Below are positions 7,700 through 15,734 of a stretch of DNA of 64,000 nucleotides, piece after piece. The stretch lies in contig NZ_CP014263.1 of assembly GCF_001988955.1 (NCBI RefSeq), positions 3,194,001-3,258,000 on the forward strand, read 5' to 3'. This DNA is from Spirosoma montaniterrae. GTDB taxonomy: Bacteria; Bacteroidota; Bacteroidia; Cytophagales; Spirosomataceae. Below the pieces are notes generated by a model. It was not told the origin of the DNA and searched no databases. It saw only the letters and a list, made by a program, of their open reading frames with translations. The translations under genes and the position numbers were made by a program. The number at the start of each line of letters is the position of its first letter. Position 1 is the first letter of the stretch.

Positions 7700-7793
7700 G
7701 GTCTGTATCTGTTAATACTGATGGATAATCAATTGGTCCCGAAAGAACGTAAAACGAATGCTATCATCCAACGCCGAACGGCCGTTAACTTTA

Positions 7794-8822
7794 TTATCTG
7801 ACAAGTTCATTGTTCTGTTCAGCCGCCTGGTCGGTCAACGTCGTAAGAAACGACTCCGACAGGGCGGTTTCGCTGTCGCGCCCATATGCCCGCTGTTCGC
7901 CAATGCCGCCCGGCGCGGGTAGCTGCGTATTGACCAGTGCGGTCAGTTCGCCGATCAGGTTCGGGGCAATTCCTTCGAGAGCCGCGCCGAGTTTGGCCGG
8001 GAACGATATAATTCGTTCGGCTTCTCCGTACCGGCAGGCGTCGATAACCTCGCGGGCGCAGTCGGTCGAATCGATGGTCAGGAGCGGCAACGAGTCCCCG
8101 ATTTTGAAAACCGTGTATTCTTTTTCGTTTTGCCCTTTGTAAATAGCATTACGCGGGCTGCCGGTGCGGATGAGGCCGGGGCAAATGGTGGTAACATAAA
8201 CATTGTCTTTCAACAGTTCAGCCCGAATACCTTCCGAATAGCCAACGAGCGCGAATTTGCTGGTCGAGTACGATACCAAATGCGGCACGGCCACCTTGCC
8301 GCCAAACGACGCAATATTGACGATGCGCCCCGATTTGCGACCCCACATCTGCGGCAACACGGCGTTAATCATGTGGAAAGCAGCCCAGAAATTTATGTCC
8401 ATCGCTTCGCGGAAATCGGCCTCCGTAGCGTGTTCGTAGGGCGATACAATGATGACCCCCGCATTATTAATCAGCACGTCGACCGGGCCGAGTGTTTGCC
8501 GGACGTTCTCAACAAACCGTTCTATTTGTGTCTTATCGGTCAGGTCGCAGGCTTCGGTGTATACGTCGATGCCATACTGCCTCAGTTCGGAGGCCGCCCG
8601 ATCCAGTTCTTCAGCGTCGCGGGCGCAGATGGCTACGTTTGCGCCTTCGCGGGCCAGCAGCCGGGCCATTTCAAGTCCCAGCCCACGCGAGCCGCCCGTG
8701 ATTATGACGGTTTTTTCGTTGAAGTCAATTCGGCGTTTTTGCGCTAAAAAGGCTTTGGTGAGCGTCCAGGCACCTATACCCGCCAATGTCCAGAGCAGGG
8801 TTTTTGTTTGTGTCGAAGCCAT
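7794..8822 (-). CDS. Membrane-anchored short-chain dehydrogenase/reductase
   Basis: A 342-residue SDR-family NAD(P)-dependent oxidoreductase. The N-terminus has a hydrophobic segment (residues 8-26) that probably anchors it. The cofactor motif TGGSRGLG is at 42-49, the NNAG motif at 119-122, the catalytic Ser at 172 and the YxxxK motif at Tyr185/Lys189. ARD at 67-69 after the second strand suggests NADP preference. The C-terminal 90 residues are longer than in classical SDRs. The substrate cannot be read from the sequence. It is flanked by unrelated same-strand genes with gaps of 94 and 50 bases. Confidence 0.85.
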   Translation of the reverse strand: MASTQTKTLLWTLAGIGAWTLTKAFLAQKRRIDFNEKTVIITGGSRGLGLEMARLLAREGANVAICARDAEELDRAASELRQYGIDVYTEACDLTDKTQIERFVENVRQTLGPVDVLINNAGVIIVSPYEHATEADFREAMDINFWAAFHMINAVLPQMWGRKSGRIVNIASFGGKVAVPHLVSYSTSKFALVGYSEGIRAELLKDNVYVTTICPGLIRTGSPRNAIYKGQNEKEYTVFKIGDSLPLLTIDSTDCAREVIDACRYGEAERIISFPAKLGAALEGIAPNLIGELTALVNTQLPAPGGIGEQRAYGRDSETALSESFLTTLTDQAAEQNNELVR

Positions 8823-8872
8823 CGTTTTTCATGTACGTTGATGGCGGGTAAACATGCAGACAGGGGCAAAAG

Positions 8873-10210
8873 TTAGCGATTTTGAGCCAGTGGTGTTTCG
8901 AGTACGTCGCGAATAGCCTGGGCTTTCAGCAAACACTCATGCCACTCCTCTTCGGGGTCGGCATCGTAGGTGATGGCACTGCCCACCGAAAACGACGTAT
9001 ACCGGGTTTGGGCATTGTATAACAGCGACCGGATCACCACACTAAAATCGAAATCGTTGTCGGGCGTAATATAGCCAATGGCTCCTGAGTACACGCCCCG
9101 GCGGCTTACCTCCAGTTCATCGATGCGTTCCATCGCCCGAATTTTGGGTGCGCCGGTCATGCTGCCCATCGGAAAGGCATGGCGAATGGCATCGGCCCAC
9201 GAAACGCGCTCGCGCAATGTTGCCGACACGGTTGAAATCATCTGGTACACCTGCCGAAAGCCGTAAATACCGAACAATTCATCGACGCGCACCGACCCGG
9301 TTTCGGCACTTCGGGCGAGGTCATTGCGCACGAGGTCAACAATCATCAGGTTTTCGGCCCGCTCTTTTTCCGATGCCAGCAATTGCCTTCGCAGGCTTTG
9401 GTCTTCGGCAGGCGATTGACCGCGCCGGATAGTGCCTTTAATGGGCTGCGAAATCAGCCGACGGCCATCTTTCTTCAAAAACCGCTCCGGCGATGCGCCC
9501 AGCACATAGCGATCACCCAGCTTCAGGAAACTCGAAAACGGCATTGGCGACCGCTCGGTCAGGGCGCGGTAGGTTGTCAGCGGGTCGAGCAGGGCGTCTT
9601 CGCGGAAAAATTCGATGCAGTAATTAAGTTCATACACATCGCCTTCACGAATAAGTTGCTGCACCCGGCGCACATTGGCCTGGTATTCGTCGGGCGAAAC
9701 GCGGCAACGGATGGGAGGTAGGGGGTGAGGGGTAAGGTATAGGGGGTAAGGGGTGGAGGGGTGTGTGCGGATGGTTTGGAGCAGGGCGTCGGCACTGCCT
9801 TCGCCGGTTATGAAAACTGTATCGCCCTGAAAATCAAGAACCCATTCAGGTTCTACGAAATACGCGTCTGGGAAGCCCAGCCGGTCGGGATTGCGGCTAT
9901 GCAGGTCTTCAACCTGATTTTTCAGGTCATAGCCAAAATAGCCCACCCAATGCGAAGGCCGTACCTGTTGCGCGTCGGCTAACGCCTTGAAAAAATCAAC
10001 CTCACGCTGCGCCCTCTGCGTATTACTCTGCTTCTCTGCGTTTAAACAAACGACCCGTTTCGCTCCGACATAGAGCCGGTTCGGAAACGGGTCATTTGGA
10101 TAGGCAATACCGTTGTTGTTTAAAAAAGCGACAAACTGCCCCGGCTGCGTTACGGCCCAGGCCAATGCCTGCCAGCGAAACTCGTCATTCACAATCAATT
10201 GCGCTGGCAC
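8873..10210 (-). CDS. pabB: Aminodeoxychorismate synthase component I
   Basis: A 445-residue chorismate-binding enzyme that makes 4-amino-4-deoxychorismate for folate, with a glutamine amidotransferase partner not seen here. Family blocks are visible: 'VGYFGYDLKNQVEDL' (89-103), 'INYC/ELNYCIEFFRED' after residue 190, 'PERFLKKDGRRLISQPIKGT', 'ENLMIVDLVRNDLAR', 'GSMTGAPKIRAME' and 'SVGSAITYDADPEEEWHE'. The Lys in PIKGT is typical of PabB rather than TrpE. Two low-complexity inserts are unusual: residues about 57-70, from GCAGAG-type repeats at about 10003-10040, and residues 148-167 (Thr/Pro-rich), from GGGGTAA-type repeats at 9710-9769. The pabC-like gene is at 58359. Confidence 0.9.
   Translation of the reverse strand: MPAQLIVNDEFRWQALAWAVTQPGQFVAFLNNNGIAYPNDPFPNRLYVGAKRVVCLNAEKQSNTQRAQREVDFFKALADAQQVRPSHWVGYFGYDLKNQVEDLHSRNPDRLGFPDAYFVEPEWVLDFQGDTVFITGEGSADALLQTIRTHPSTPYPLYLTPHPLPPIRCRVSPDEYQANVRRVQQLIREGDVYELNYCIEFFREDALLDPLTTYRALTERSPMPFSSFLKLGDRYVLGASPERFLKKDGRRLISQPIKGTIRRGQSPAEDQSLRRQLLASEKERAENLMIVDLVRNDLARSAETGSVRVDELFGIYGFRQVYQMISTVSATLRERVSWADAIRHAFPMGSMTGAPKIRAMERIDELEVSRRGVYSGAIGYITPDNDFDFSVVIRSLLYNAQTRYTSFSVGSAITYDADPEEEWHECLLKAQAIRDVLETPLAQNR
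9710..9769. repeat. Degenerate GGGGTAA-type tandem tract inside pabB
   Basis: A purine-rich tract with repeated GGGGTAAG/GGTATAGGGG units, read on the minus strand as residues 148-167 of PabB. It contains AAGGTATA, as does the intergenic element at 50.77 kb, and resembles that element more than it resembles coding sequence. Confidence 0.6.
10003..10042. repeat. CTCTGCG-type tandem tract inside pabB
   Basis: Repeated CTCTGCG/CTCTGCTT units in the plus orientation, translated on the minus strand as the polar stretch EKQSNTQRAQRE of PabB. The tract looks like an intergenic repeat that entered the gene in frame. Confidence 0.5.
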
Positions 10211-10243
10211 GATAGATGATTACGAATGAGCCTGAATAACTAA

Positions 10244-11269
10244 CTAACCACGAACCAGTTGCACGTCGATGGCAATATCTTTCCCTTCGGTATTCTGACC
10301 AATCGTAAATTCAACTTCATCTCCTTCGCGGAGTTCGTTGAAGTCGGTATCGATCAGGCTGGTATAATGGAAAAACAGGTTGTTGGGCGGGAAATTCACG
10401 AAACCGTAGCCCGACTTGAGGCTGCGGATAGTGCTGATTTTACGACCTTCGGGATCATCGTCCACATCAGAAACATTGTAGTTGGGTTCGTCGCCCTGCG
10501 GCCCGTAGTTGCCGTAGCTATTATAGTTTCCGTTGGTGTAGTTATTGCTAAAGCTATTAGTATACCCCCCATTTGTGTTGCTGGGAGCCGCCGTAAACGT
10601 AGGCCGAACCTGTTGTTTTACAAACAGATTTTGAATGACAGGGTCGTTTTTACGGCTACGGCTGTCAATTTCCTGGTGCATAGCTACCGGATACGACACT
10701 TCTTCGATCAAATCCTGCGAGGTGCGCGTCACCTGTTTCTCACCCTGCTCATTCTCGAACTCAAAATCCCAGCTAAGTACCATAACGCGGGAGCCGAGCG
10801 TGTTTAGTTTGCGAATCAGCGGCACATAGTCGCCATCCGACGTAATCAGCACCACCACGTCGAACTGCTTATACTGCGCCAGTTCAAACGCTTCGAGGGC
10901 CAGCCATACATCGATACCTTTCTCCTGCCGGTAGCCCTGATACGTTTTTACGGGCAGGTAATGCGTTACCACACCCTCCGACATCAGAATATCGTCGAAA
11001 AGCCGGTCGTAGAAAAGCTGATTGCCGCGCTGATTAGCTTCGTGCGCGTTGAGCCGCCCCCGGAAGTAGTGCGCATCGACAATCTGGCATAACCGATCAC
11101 TAACCCCCTCTTCTTCAGCTACTTGCTTCCGAATAAAGGCGTGTAATCCTGAGATACTGATACGGCTGCGTCGCTCGTGCGAGTAGTTGTAATAATTGCT
11201 TACGTGTAAGAAATAGTTACCGTCATAAAACACCCCAATGCGGGTAAGTTTCGATGATACTGCTGCCAT
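10244..11269 (-). CDS. NYN-domain RNase fused to a cold-shock domain
   Basis: A 341-residue protein. Residues 10 to about 190 are a NYN (LabA/DUF88, PIN-like) domain with acidic residues where metal-dependent RNases need them: Asp16 in VFYDGNYF, the KGIDV motif (Asp120) and SDGDY (Asp145/Asp147). Residues about 190-270 are a low-complexity Asn/Gly/Tyr linker (NNYTNGNYNSYGNYG). Residues about 275-341 are a cold-shock domain with a modified RNP-1 region 'SGYGFVNFPPNNLFFHYTSL' and a final 'GDEVEFTIG'. The architecture suggests an RNA-binding nuclease with a flexible arm. It is separated from hisB by a divergent promoter region. Confidence 0.85.
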   Translation of the reverse strand: MAAVSSKLTRIGVFYDGNYFLHVSNYYNYSHERRSRISISGLHAFIRKQVAEEEGVSDRLCQIVDAHYFRGRLNAHEANQRGNQLFYDRLFDDILMSEGVVTHYLPVKTYQGYRQEKGIDVWLALEAFELAQYKQFDVVVLITSDGDYVPLIRKLNTLGSRVMVLSWDFEFENEQGEKQVTRTSQDLIEEVSYPVAMHQEIDSRSRKNDPVIQNLFVKQQVRPTFTAAPSNTNGGYTNSFSNNYTNGNYNSYGNYGPQGDEPNYNVSDVDDDPEGRKISTIRSLKSGYGFVNFPPNNLFFHYTSLIDTDFNELREGDEVEFTIGQNTEGKDIAIDVQLVRG

Positions 11270-11512
11270 GTGTTAATTGTAGTTTTTAACTTGTTTATGC
11301 ACTGTATGATTGTGAGGCAATCGTAATGGGTTCCTGAACACTGTTTCCTGTCATCTATGAATACTACTACCGAAGCATCTTCTTACTTTTCTACTACAAG
11401 TACGGACAGCGTAATAATTCTATAAAAACAGCGAATAAGAACTACCCGGCAAAAATAGCATATTTTCGTTCAGAACCTGCACTGTATCTTTGTCGGCGAT
11501 TAATCTTTTTAT
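11270..11512. promoter_or_regulatory. Divergent promoter region of the NYN gene and hisB
   Basis: TATCTTTG at 11485-11492 matches the Bacteroidota -7 element TAnnTTTG on the plus strand, 20 bases before the hisB ATG. Upstream at the expected distance there is TTTTCG rather than TTTG. No other structure was seen in the rest of the region. Confidence 0.5.
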
Positions 11513-12661
11513 ATGCAACCCATTCTATTCATCGACCGCGACGGTACGCTCATCGTTGAGCCGCAGCCCGATCAGCAGGTCGATTCGCTGGAAAAACTCG
11601 ATTTTATTCCGAAAGCCATCTCGGCCCTCCGCAAAATCGCTGACGAAACGCCGTATACATTAGTGATGGTAACAAATCAGGATGGTCTGGGCACGGCCTC
11701 GTTTCCCGAAGATACATTCTGGCCTGCTCACAATAAAATGCTGGCAATCTTCGCGGGCGAGTCCGTACACTTCGATGCCGTTCATATCGACCGCCACTTT
11801 GCCCGCGACAATGCGCCTACCCGCAAGCCCGGCACGGGTATGCTGACCGACTATCTTTCGGACCAATACGACCTCGCCAACAGCTACGTCATCGGCGACC
11901 GCCTGACCGACGTGCAACTGGCCGTGAACCTCGGCGCGAAAGCGATTCTGTTCTTGCCCCCCGGCGGACTGGCAAGCGTACAAACCGCCGACGTGTCGGG
12001 CCTGACTGCCGATATGCAGAACGCCATTGCGCTCCAAACCGACGATTGGGATAAAATTTACGAGTTTCTGCGGCTACCCGCCCGCACGGCCATGGTAGAA
12101 CGCAATACGAAAGAAACAAAAATCACAATCGAGCTGAACCTCGACGGTAGTGGCCGCGCCGATATGCATACGGGGCTGGGCTTTTTCGATCACATGCTCG
12201 ATCAGTTGGCGAAACATTCCGGTGCCGACCTCAGCATCCGCGTACAGGGCGACCTGCACATCGATGAACACCATACCATTGAAGATACGGCACTGGCCCT
12301 CGGCGAAGCGTATCGACGTGCGCTCGGCGACAAACGCGGCATTGCCCGATACGGGTTTCTGCTGCCGATGGACGAAGCACTGGCGCAGGTTGCCATCGAT
12401 TTTTCGGGTCGCCCGTGGTTGGTTTGGGATGCGGAGTTTCGGCGCGAGAAAATCGGCGATATGCCCACCGAAATGTTTTTTCATTTCTTCAAATCGTTCA
12501 GCGACACGGCGTTGTGCAATCTGAACGTCAAGGTAGACGGCGACAACGAACACCACAAAATCGAAGCTATTTTCAAGGCGTTTGCCAAAGCGATCAAAAT
12601 GGCTGTTCGGCGCGATGTAAACGAGCTGGATAACCTGCCCAGCACAAAGGGGGTTTTATAA
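11513..12661 (+). CDS. hisB: Bifunctional histidinol-phosphatase / imidazoleglycerol-phosphate dehydratase
   Basis: A 382-residue fusion catalysing the sixth and eighth steps of histidine synthesis. Residues 1 to about 165 are a HAD phosphatase with DRDGT (Asp8/Asp10), TNQDGL and the closing '[20 protein letters not shown]'. Residues from Met194 are the dehydratase, with paired metal-binding histidine motifs '[15 protein letters not shown]' and '[16 protein letters not shown]', a repeat '[11 protein letters not shown]' and '[16 protein letters not shown]'. The Cys residues that bind zinc in the E. coli phosphatase loop are absent; that loop reads [19 protein letters not shown]. No other his gene is nearby. 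Confidence 0.93.
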   Translation: MQPILFIDRDGTLIVEPQPDQQVDSLEKLDFIPKAISALRKIADETPYTLVMVTNQDGLGTASFPEDTFWPAHNKMLAIFAGESVHFDAVHIDRHFARDNAPTRKPGTGMLTDYLSDQYDLANSYVIGDRLTDVQLAVNLGAKAILFLPPGGLASVQTADVSGLTADMQNAIALQTDDWDKIYEFLRLPARTAMVERNTKETKITIELNLDGSGRADMHTGLGFFDHMLDQLAKHSGADLSIRVQGDLHIDEHHTIEDTALALGEAYRRALGDKRGIARYGFLLPMDEALAQVAIDFSGRPWLVWDAEFRREKIGDMPTEMFFHFFKSFSDTALCNLNVKVDGDNEHHKIEAIFKAFAKAIKMAVRRDVNELDNLPSTKGVL

Positions 12662-12674
12662 ATCGCAGCCGGAG

Positions 12675-12705
12675 TTTGAACATACCCCGTCTCATAGTAC
12701 TTTTG
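12675..12705 (+). promoter_or_regulatory. Consensus Bacteroidota promoter (TTTG-N19-TACTTTTG)
   Basis: TTTG at 12675-12678 and TACTTTTG at 12698-12705 are separated by exactly 19 bases, matching the known consensus. Transcription would start near 12711, 20 bases before the 33-residue ORF. Confidence 0.65.
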
Positions 12706-12730
12706 TCCACAAATTCAATTAGCTACTGAC

Positions 12731-12832
12731 ATGGATTTATCAACTCCCCTTACGTTGTTGTTCTACGTAGTGCTGCTGGCCGCTTCGTTTATGACGGGCA
12801 AGTGGCTGGAGCGCAAAGAACGGAATTACTAA
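12731..12832 (+). CDS. 33-residue single-pass membrane peptide
   Basis: ATG 12731 to TAA 12830-12832, beginning MDLSTPLTLLFYVVLLAASF and ending WLERKERNY. Residues 6-21 form one hydrophobic helix; the basic/acidic tail would lie in the cytoplasm. The consensus promoter at 12675 lies 26 bases upstream and nothing else on the plus strand would use it except the acyltransferase. Small proteins of this kind often bind larger membrane enzymes; the partner is unknown. Confidence 0.6.
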   Translation: MDLSTPLTLLFYVVLLAASFMTGKWLERKERNY

Positions 12833-12834
12833 TT

Positions 12835-12932
12835 CACAGTTATCAGCCAACAGCGAACAGCCAACAGTTTTCTTAATTTACTACTGTCGTTTGTTTACTG
12901 TTGGCTGTTGGTTGTTCACTGTTCACTGTAAC
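12835..12932. repeat. Composite inverted repeat, CAGCCAACAG/GAACAGT type
   Basis: The left arm (12835-12867) contains CAGCCAACAG, GAACAG and CCAACAG in tandem. The right arm (12898-12932) carries the reverse complement CTGTTGGCTGTTGG and two CACTGT units. It ends one base before the acyltransferase ATG at 12934. Confidence 0.75.
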
Positions 12933-12933
12933 T

Positions 12934-13503
12934 ATGCTTGGTGCGATTGCCCGTTGGTTGTTTAAAGTCTGGGGCTGGCGAATTGTTGGCCCGGTTCCAA
13001 CCGTTCCCAAAGCTATTTGGGTAGTGGCTCCGCATTCCACAAACTGGGATTTTCCGATTGGGCTGGGTATCCGCCCTACCATTCATATCTGGATTCAATA
13101 CCTTGCCAAGAGTTCGCTTTTCAAGTGGTATTCGGGCTGGCTGTTCCGGGCGTTGGGTGGCAAGCCCGTGTATCGCGACAAGTCGAATAATCTGGTCGAT
13201 GCTATTGTGAATGTGTTCAATGAGAACGAAACCCTACACATCTGCATCACGCCCGAAGGCACCCGCGCCAACGTCTCCAAACTTAAAACGGGCTTTTACT
13301 ACATCGCACTCAAAGCGGGCGTTCCCCTTATTCTGACTGGCTTCGACTGGCCGCGCAAACTCGTCATCCTCAGCGAACCTATGTACGTAACGGGCGATTA
13401 CGAACGCGACATGGTTCCGTTCTACGAGTTCTTCTCACAAGTACAGGGCGTTAAAAAAGACTGGCTCGTAAACTGGGAAAAAACCGGCGTTATTACCGCC
13501 TAA
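12934..13503 (+). CDS. 1-acylglycerol-3-phosphate acyltransferase-like protein
   Basis: A 189-residue PlsC-fold acyltransferase. The catalytic motif is HSTNWD (residues 34-39), followed by 'GGKPVYRDK' and the substrate motif 'ITPEGTRANV' (residues about 103-112), matching the H-x4-D and EGTR blocks of the family. The final 'DWPRKLVILSEPMYVTGDYERD' is typical of short Bacteroidota members. It lacks long membrane helices. The start at ATG 12934 directly abuts the composite repeat; an upstream in-frame start at 12901 would lie inside it. Likely role: acyl transfer to a lysolipid. It sits downstream of the 33-residue peptide. Confidence 0.8.
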   Translation: MLGAIARWLFKVWGWRIVGPVPTVPKAIWVVAPHSTNWDFPIGLGIRPTIHIWIQYLAKSSLFKWYSGWLFRALGGKPVYRDKSNNLVDAIVNVFNENETLHICITPEGTRANVSKLKTGFYYIALKAGVPLILTGFDWPRKLVILSEPMYVTGDYERDMVPFYEFFSQVQGVKKDWLVNWEKTGVITA

Positions 13504-13596
13504 GTGCCCCGGCATGAACGCTGGTATTGCTTATGGGGAAACTCCGAACGGTAGTTTACCCGATTTTAATCTTTTCATGGCAAATATCTTCCTGCC

Positions 13597-15144
13597 ATGA
13601 GATACCTCCTTTTCCCGCTACTTACGGTGGCCTTCCTGGTGGCTGCACTGACGCCCGTTTCTCGTAAGCTGCCTAAAACAGTTACGCTTACCAAAGCCAC
13701 ATTGCAGGACAAAATTAAAGGTGGCTGGGCCGGGCAGGTTATCGGCTGCACGTTCGGCGGACCAACCGAGTTTCGGTACAACGGCACGATGATCAATGAT
13801 TATCAGCCAATTGAGTGGTACGATGGCTACATCAAACAGACCATGCTCAACAACCCCGGCCTGTATGACGACGTGTACATGGATTTGACGTTTGTTGATG
13901 TGTTTGAACGCAAAGGTCTCGACGCGCCCGTTGCCGAACATGCCAATGCCTATGCTACGGCAGGCTATATGCTCTGGCACGCCAATCAGGCCGGGCGGTA
14001 TAATATTCTGAACGGCATGAAGGCTCCAGATTCGGGACACTGGCTCAACAACCCACACGCCGACGATATTGATTTTCAGATTGAAGCCGATTTTTCGGGA
14101 CTAATGGCTCCCGGTATGCCCAACACCGCCGTGCAGCTTGGCGACCCCATCGGCCACATTATGAATTACGGCGACGGCTGGTATGGCGGGGCGTTTGTAG
14201 GTGCAATGTACGCGCTGGCCTTCGTGTCCAACGATGTGAACTACATTGTGAGCGAGGCCCTGAAAACCATTCCGGCGCAGAGTACCTTCTACCAGTGTAT
14301 CAACGACGTCATTCGCTGGCATCAGCAGTACCCGACCGACTGGAAACGCAACTGGTTTGAAATTCAAAAAAAATGGTCGGACGACGTGGGTTGCCCCGAC
14401 GGCGTATTCCGGGCGTTTAACATCGACGCCAAAATCAATGCAGCTTACATTGTGCTGGGGCTGCTCTACGGCAAGGGCGACTTCACGAAAACGATGGAGA
14501 TCAGTACCCGAGCCGGGCAAGATTCCGACTGCAACCCCGCTTCGGCGGGCGGTATTCTGGGCACGATGCTCGGCTATGCAAAAATTCCCGCCTACTGGAA
14601 GCAGGGCCTGAGCGAAGCCGAAGACATCGACTTTAAATACACGACCGTTTCGCTGAACGAGGTGTATGCTATGAGCCTGAAACACGCTTTGCAGGTTATC
14701 GAGCGCAACGGCGGGCGCGTAACGGGCGATGCCGTGACCATTGCCACGCAAACCCCTAAAGCCGTTCGGTTAGAGCAGGGATTTTCAGGCCATTTTCCAG
14801 TGCAGTTGCGGAGTATAAATAAAGACATCGAGAGCGAATACAGCTTTGATTTTGAGGGCATTGGATTTGTACTGAAAGGAGAAGCCAAGCCCAAAAACCG
14901 CAGTTTGTGGCAATATGAAAGTGAGGTCGTATTCCGGGCCGAACTGTATATCGACGGGCAGAAAACAGAAACGGCGAACCTACCCGTGAGTTTCACCAAA
15001 CGCCGGCACGAACTGTTCTGGAAATACCAGCTTCCCAACGGCAAACATACTATACGGGTGAAACTGCTCAACTCCGACGCCGACCACGTTGTGCGCATGA
15101 CCGACCTGCTCGTCTACAGCGACCGTCCGGTAAAAGCAAGGTAG
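13597..15144 (+). CDS. Secreted ADP-ribosylglycohydrolase-family protein
   Basis: A 515-residue protein with an N-terminal signal or anchor segment (residues 1-21). Residues about 35-370 match the ADP-ribosylglycohydrolase fold: 'IKGGWAGQVIGCTFGGPTEF', the metal site 'YDDVYMDLTFVDVF', 'GDGWYGGAFVGAMYA' and the second metal site 'AGQDSDCNPASAGGILG'. The last 130 residues form an extra beta-rich domain. Enzymes of this family cleave ADP-ribose or similar N-glycosidic bonds. Exported Bacteroidota members often act on unknown sugars or nucleosides, so the substrate is not clear. Confidence 0.85.
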   Translation: MRYLLFPLLTVAFLVAALTPVSRKLPKTVTLTKATLQDKIKGGWAGQVIGCTFGGPTEFRYNGTMINDYQPIEWYDGYIKQTMLNNPGLYDDVYMDLTFVDVFERKGLDAPVAEHANAYATAGYMLWHANQAGRYNILNGMKAPDSGHWLNNPHADDIDFQIEADFSGLMAPGMPNTAVQLGDPIGHIMNYGDGWYGGAFVGAMYALAFVSNDVNYIVSEALKTIPAQSTFYQCINDVIRWHQQYPTDWKRNWFEIQKKWSDDVGCPDGVFRAFNIDAKINAAYIVLGLLYGKGDFTKTMEISTRAGQDSDCNPASAGGILGTMLGYAKIPAYWKQGLSEAEDIDFKYTTVSLNEVYAMSLKHALQVIERNGGRVTGDAVTIATQTPKAVRLEQGFSGHFPVQLRSINKDIESEYSFDFEGIGFVLKGEAKPKNRSLWQYESEVVFRAELYIDGQKTETANLPVSFTKRRHELFWKYQLPNGKHTIRVKLLNSDADHVVRMTDLLVYSDRPVKAR

Positions 15145-15164
15145 GCCCGAAACAAACGGTGCCT

Positions 15165-15172
15165 TACCTTTG
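15165..15172 (+). promoter_or_regulatory. Candidate -7 element of a near-leaderless promoter
   Basis: TACCTTTG matches TAnnTTTG and ends 5 bases before the ATG at 15178. No TTTG is present at the -33 position, so support rests on the -7 box alone. Confidence 0.35.
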
Positions 15173-15177
15173 CAGCT

Positions 15178-15621
15178 ATGAATTTTCTTTATCTGTTTCT
15201 GGCTTTCCTGACCGGACTGGCAATAACGGTTCAGGCGGGTGTAAACGCCAACTTGCGGCAGGCAATGGCGAATCCGATACTGGCGGCTGCCATTTCATTC
15301 GGGTCGGGATTTGTATCGCTACTGTTATTTCTGCTGGTATCGGGCACTACGCTACCCCCGCTCGAAACGGCCCGGCAACTTAGTTGGTGGAAATGGACCG
15401 GCGGTGTTATTGGAGCCGTATACGTTTCAAGCGTTATTATCTCTGTACCGAAAATCGGAGCGGCCAACCTCATCAGCCTGAGCGTGGCCGGCCAACTGCT
15501 GGCGGCTGTACTACTCGATCATTACGGTATGCTGGGTTTCGCGCAGCACCCCGTCAACGGCTGGCGGGTGCTGGGTATGCTCCTGATTGTAGCAGGCGTA
15601 GTGCTGGTGGTCAGAAACTAA
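15178..15621 (+). CDS. YdcZ/DUF606-family DMT transporter
   Basis: A 147-residue protein with four or five membrane helices. The family signature is visible at the start: 'AFLTGLAITVQAGVNANLRQAM' (residues 9-30), then 'AAISFGSGFVSLLLFLLVSG' and 'AANLISLSVAGQLLAAVLLDHYGMLGF'. Such half-size DMT-superfamily proteins probably act as dimers exporting small metabolites. It follows the ADP-ribosylglycohydrolase by 33 bases but has its own candidate promoter. The length is normal. Confidence 0.85.
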   Translation: MNFLYLFLAFLTGLAITVQAGVNANLRQAMANPILAAAISFGSGFVSLLLFLLVSGTTLPPLETARQLSWWKWTGGVIGAVYVSSVIISVPKIGAANLISLSVAGQLLAAVLLDHYGMLGFAQHPVNGWRVLGMLLIVAGVVLVVRN

Positions 15622-15734
15622 GGCGTTGCTCCAATCGGCAGCGCAACCTGTACTTCAGCCCAAAAAGTATGATTGGGCCACTATAGTCAGATGTTTTTTG
15701 TCCCTTAAACTCCTGACCGATTTTTTGGTAGGAT

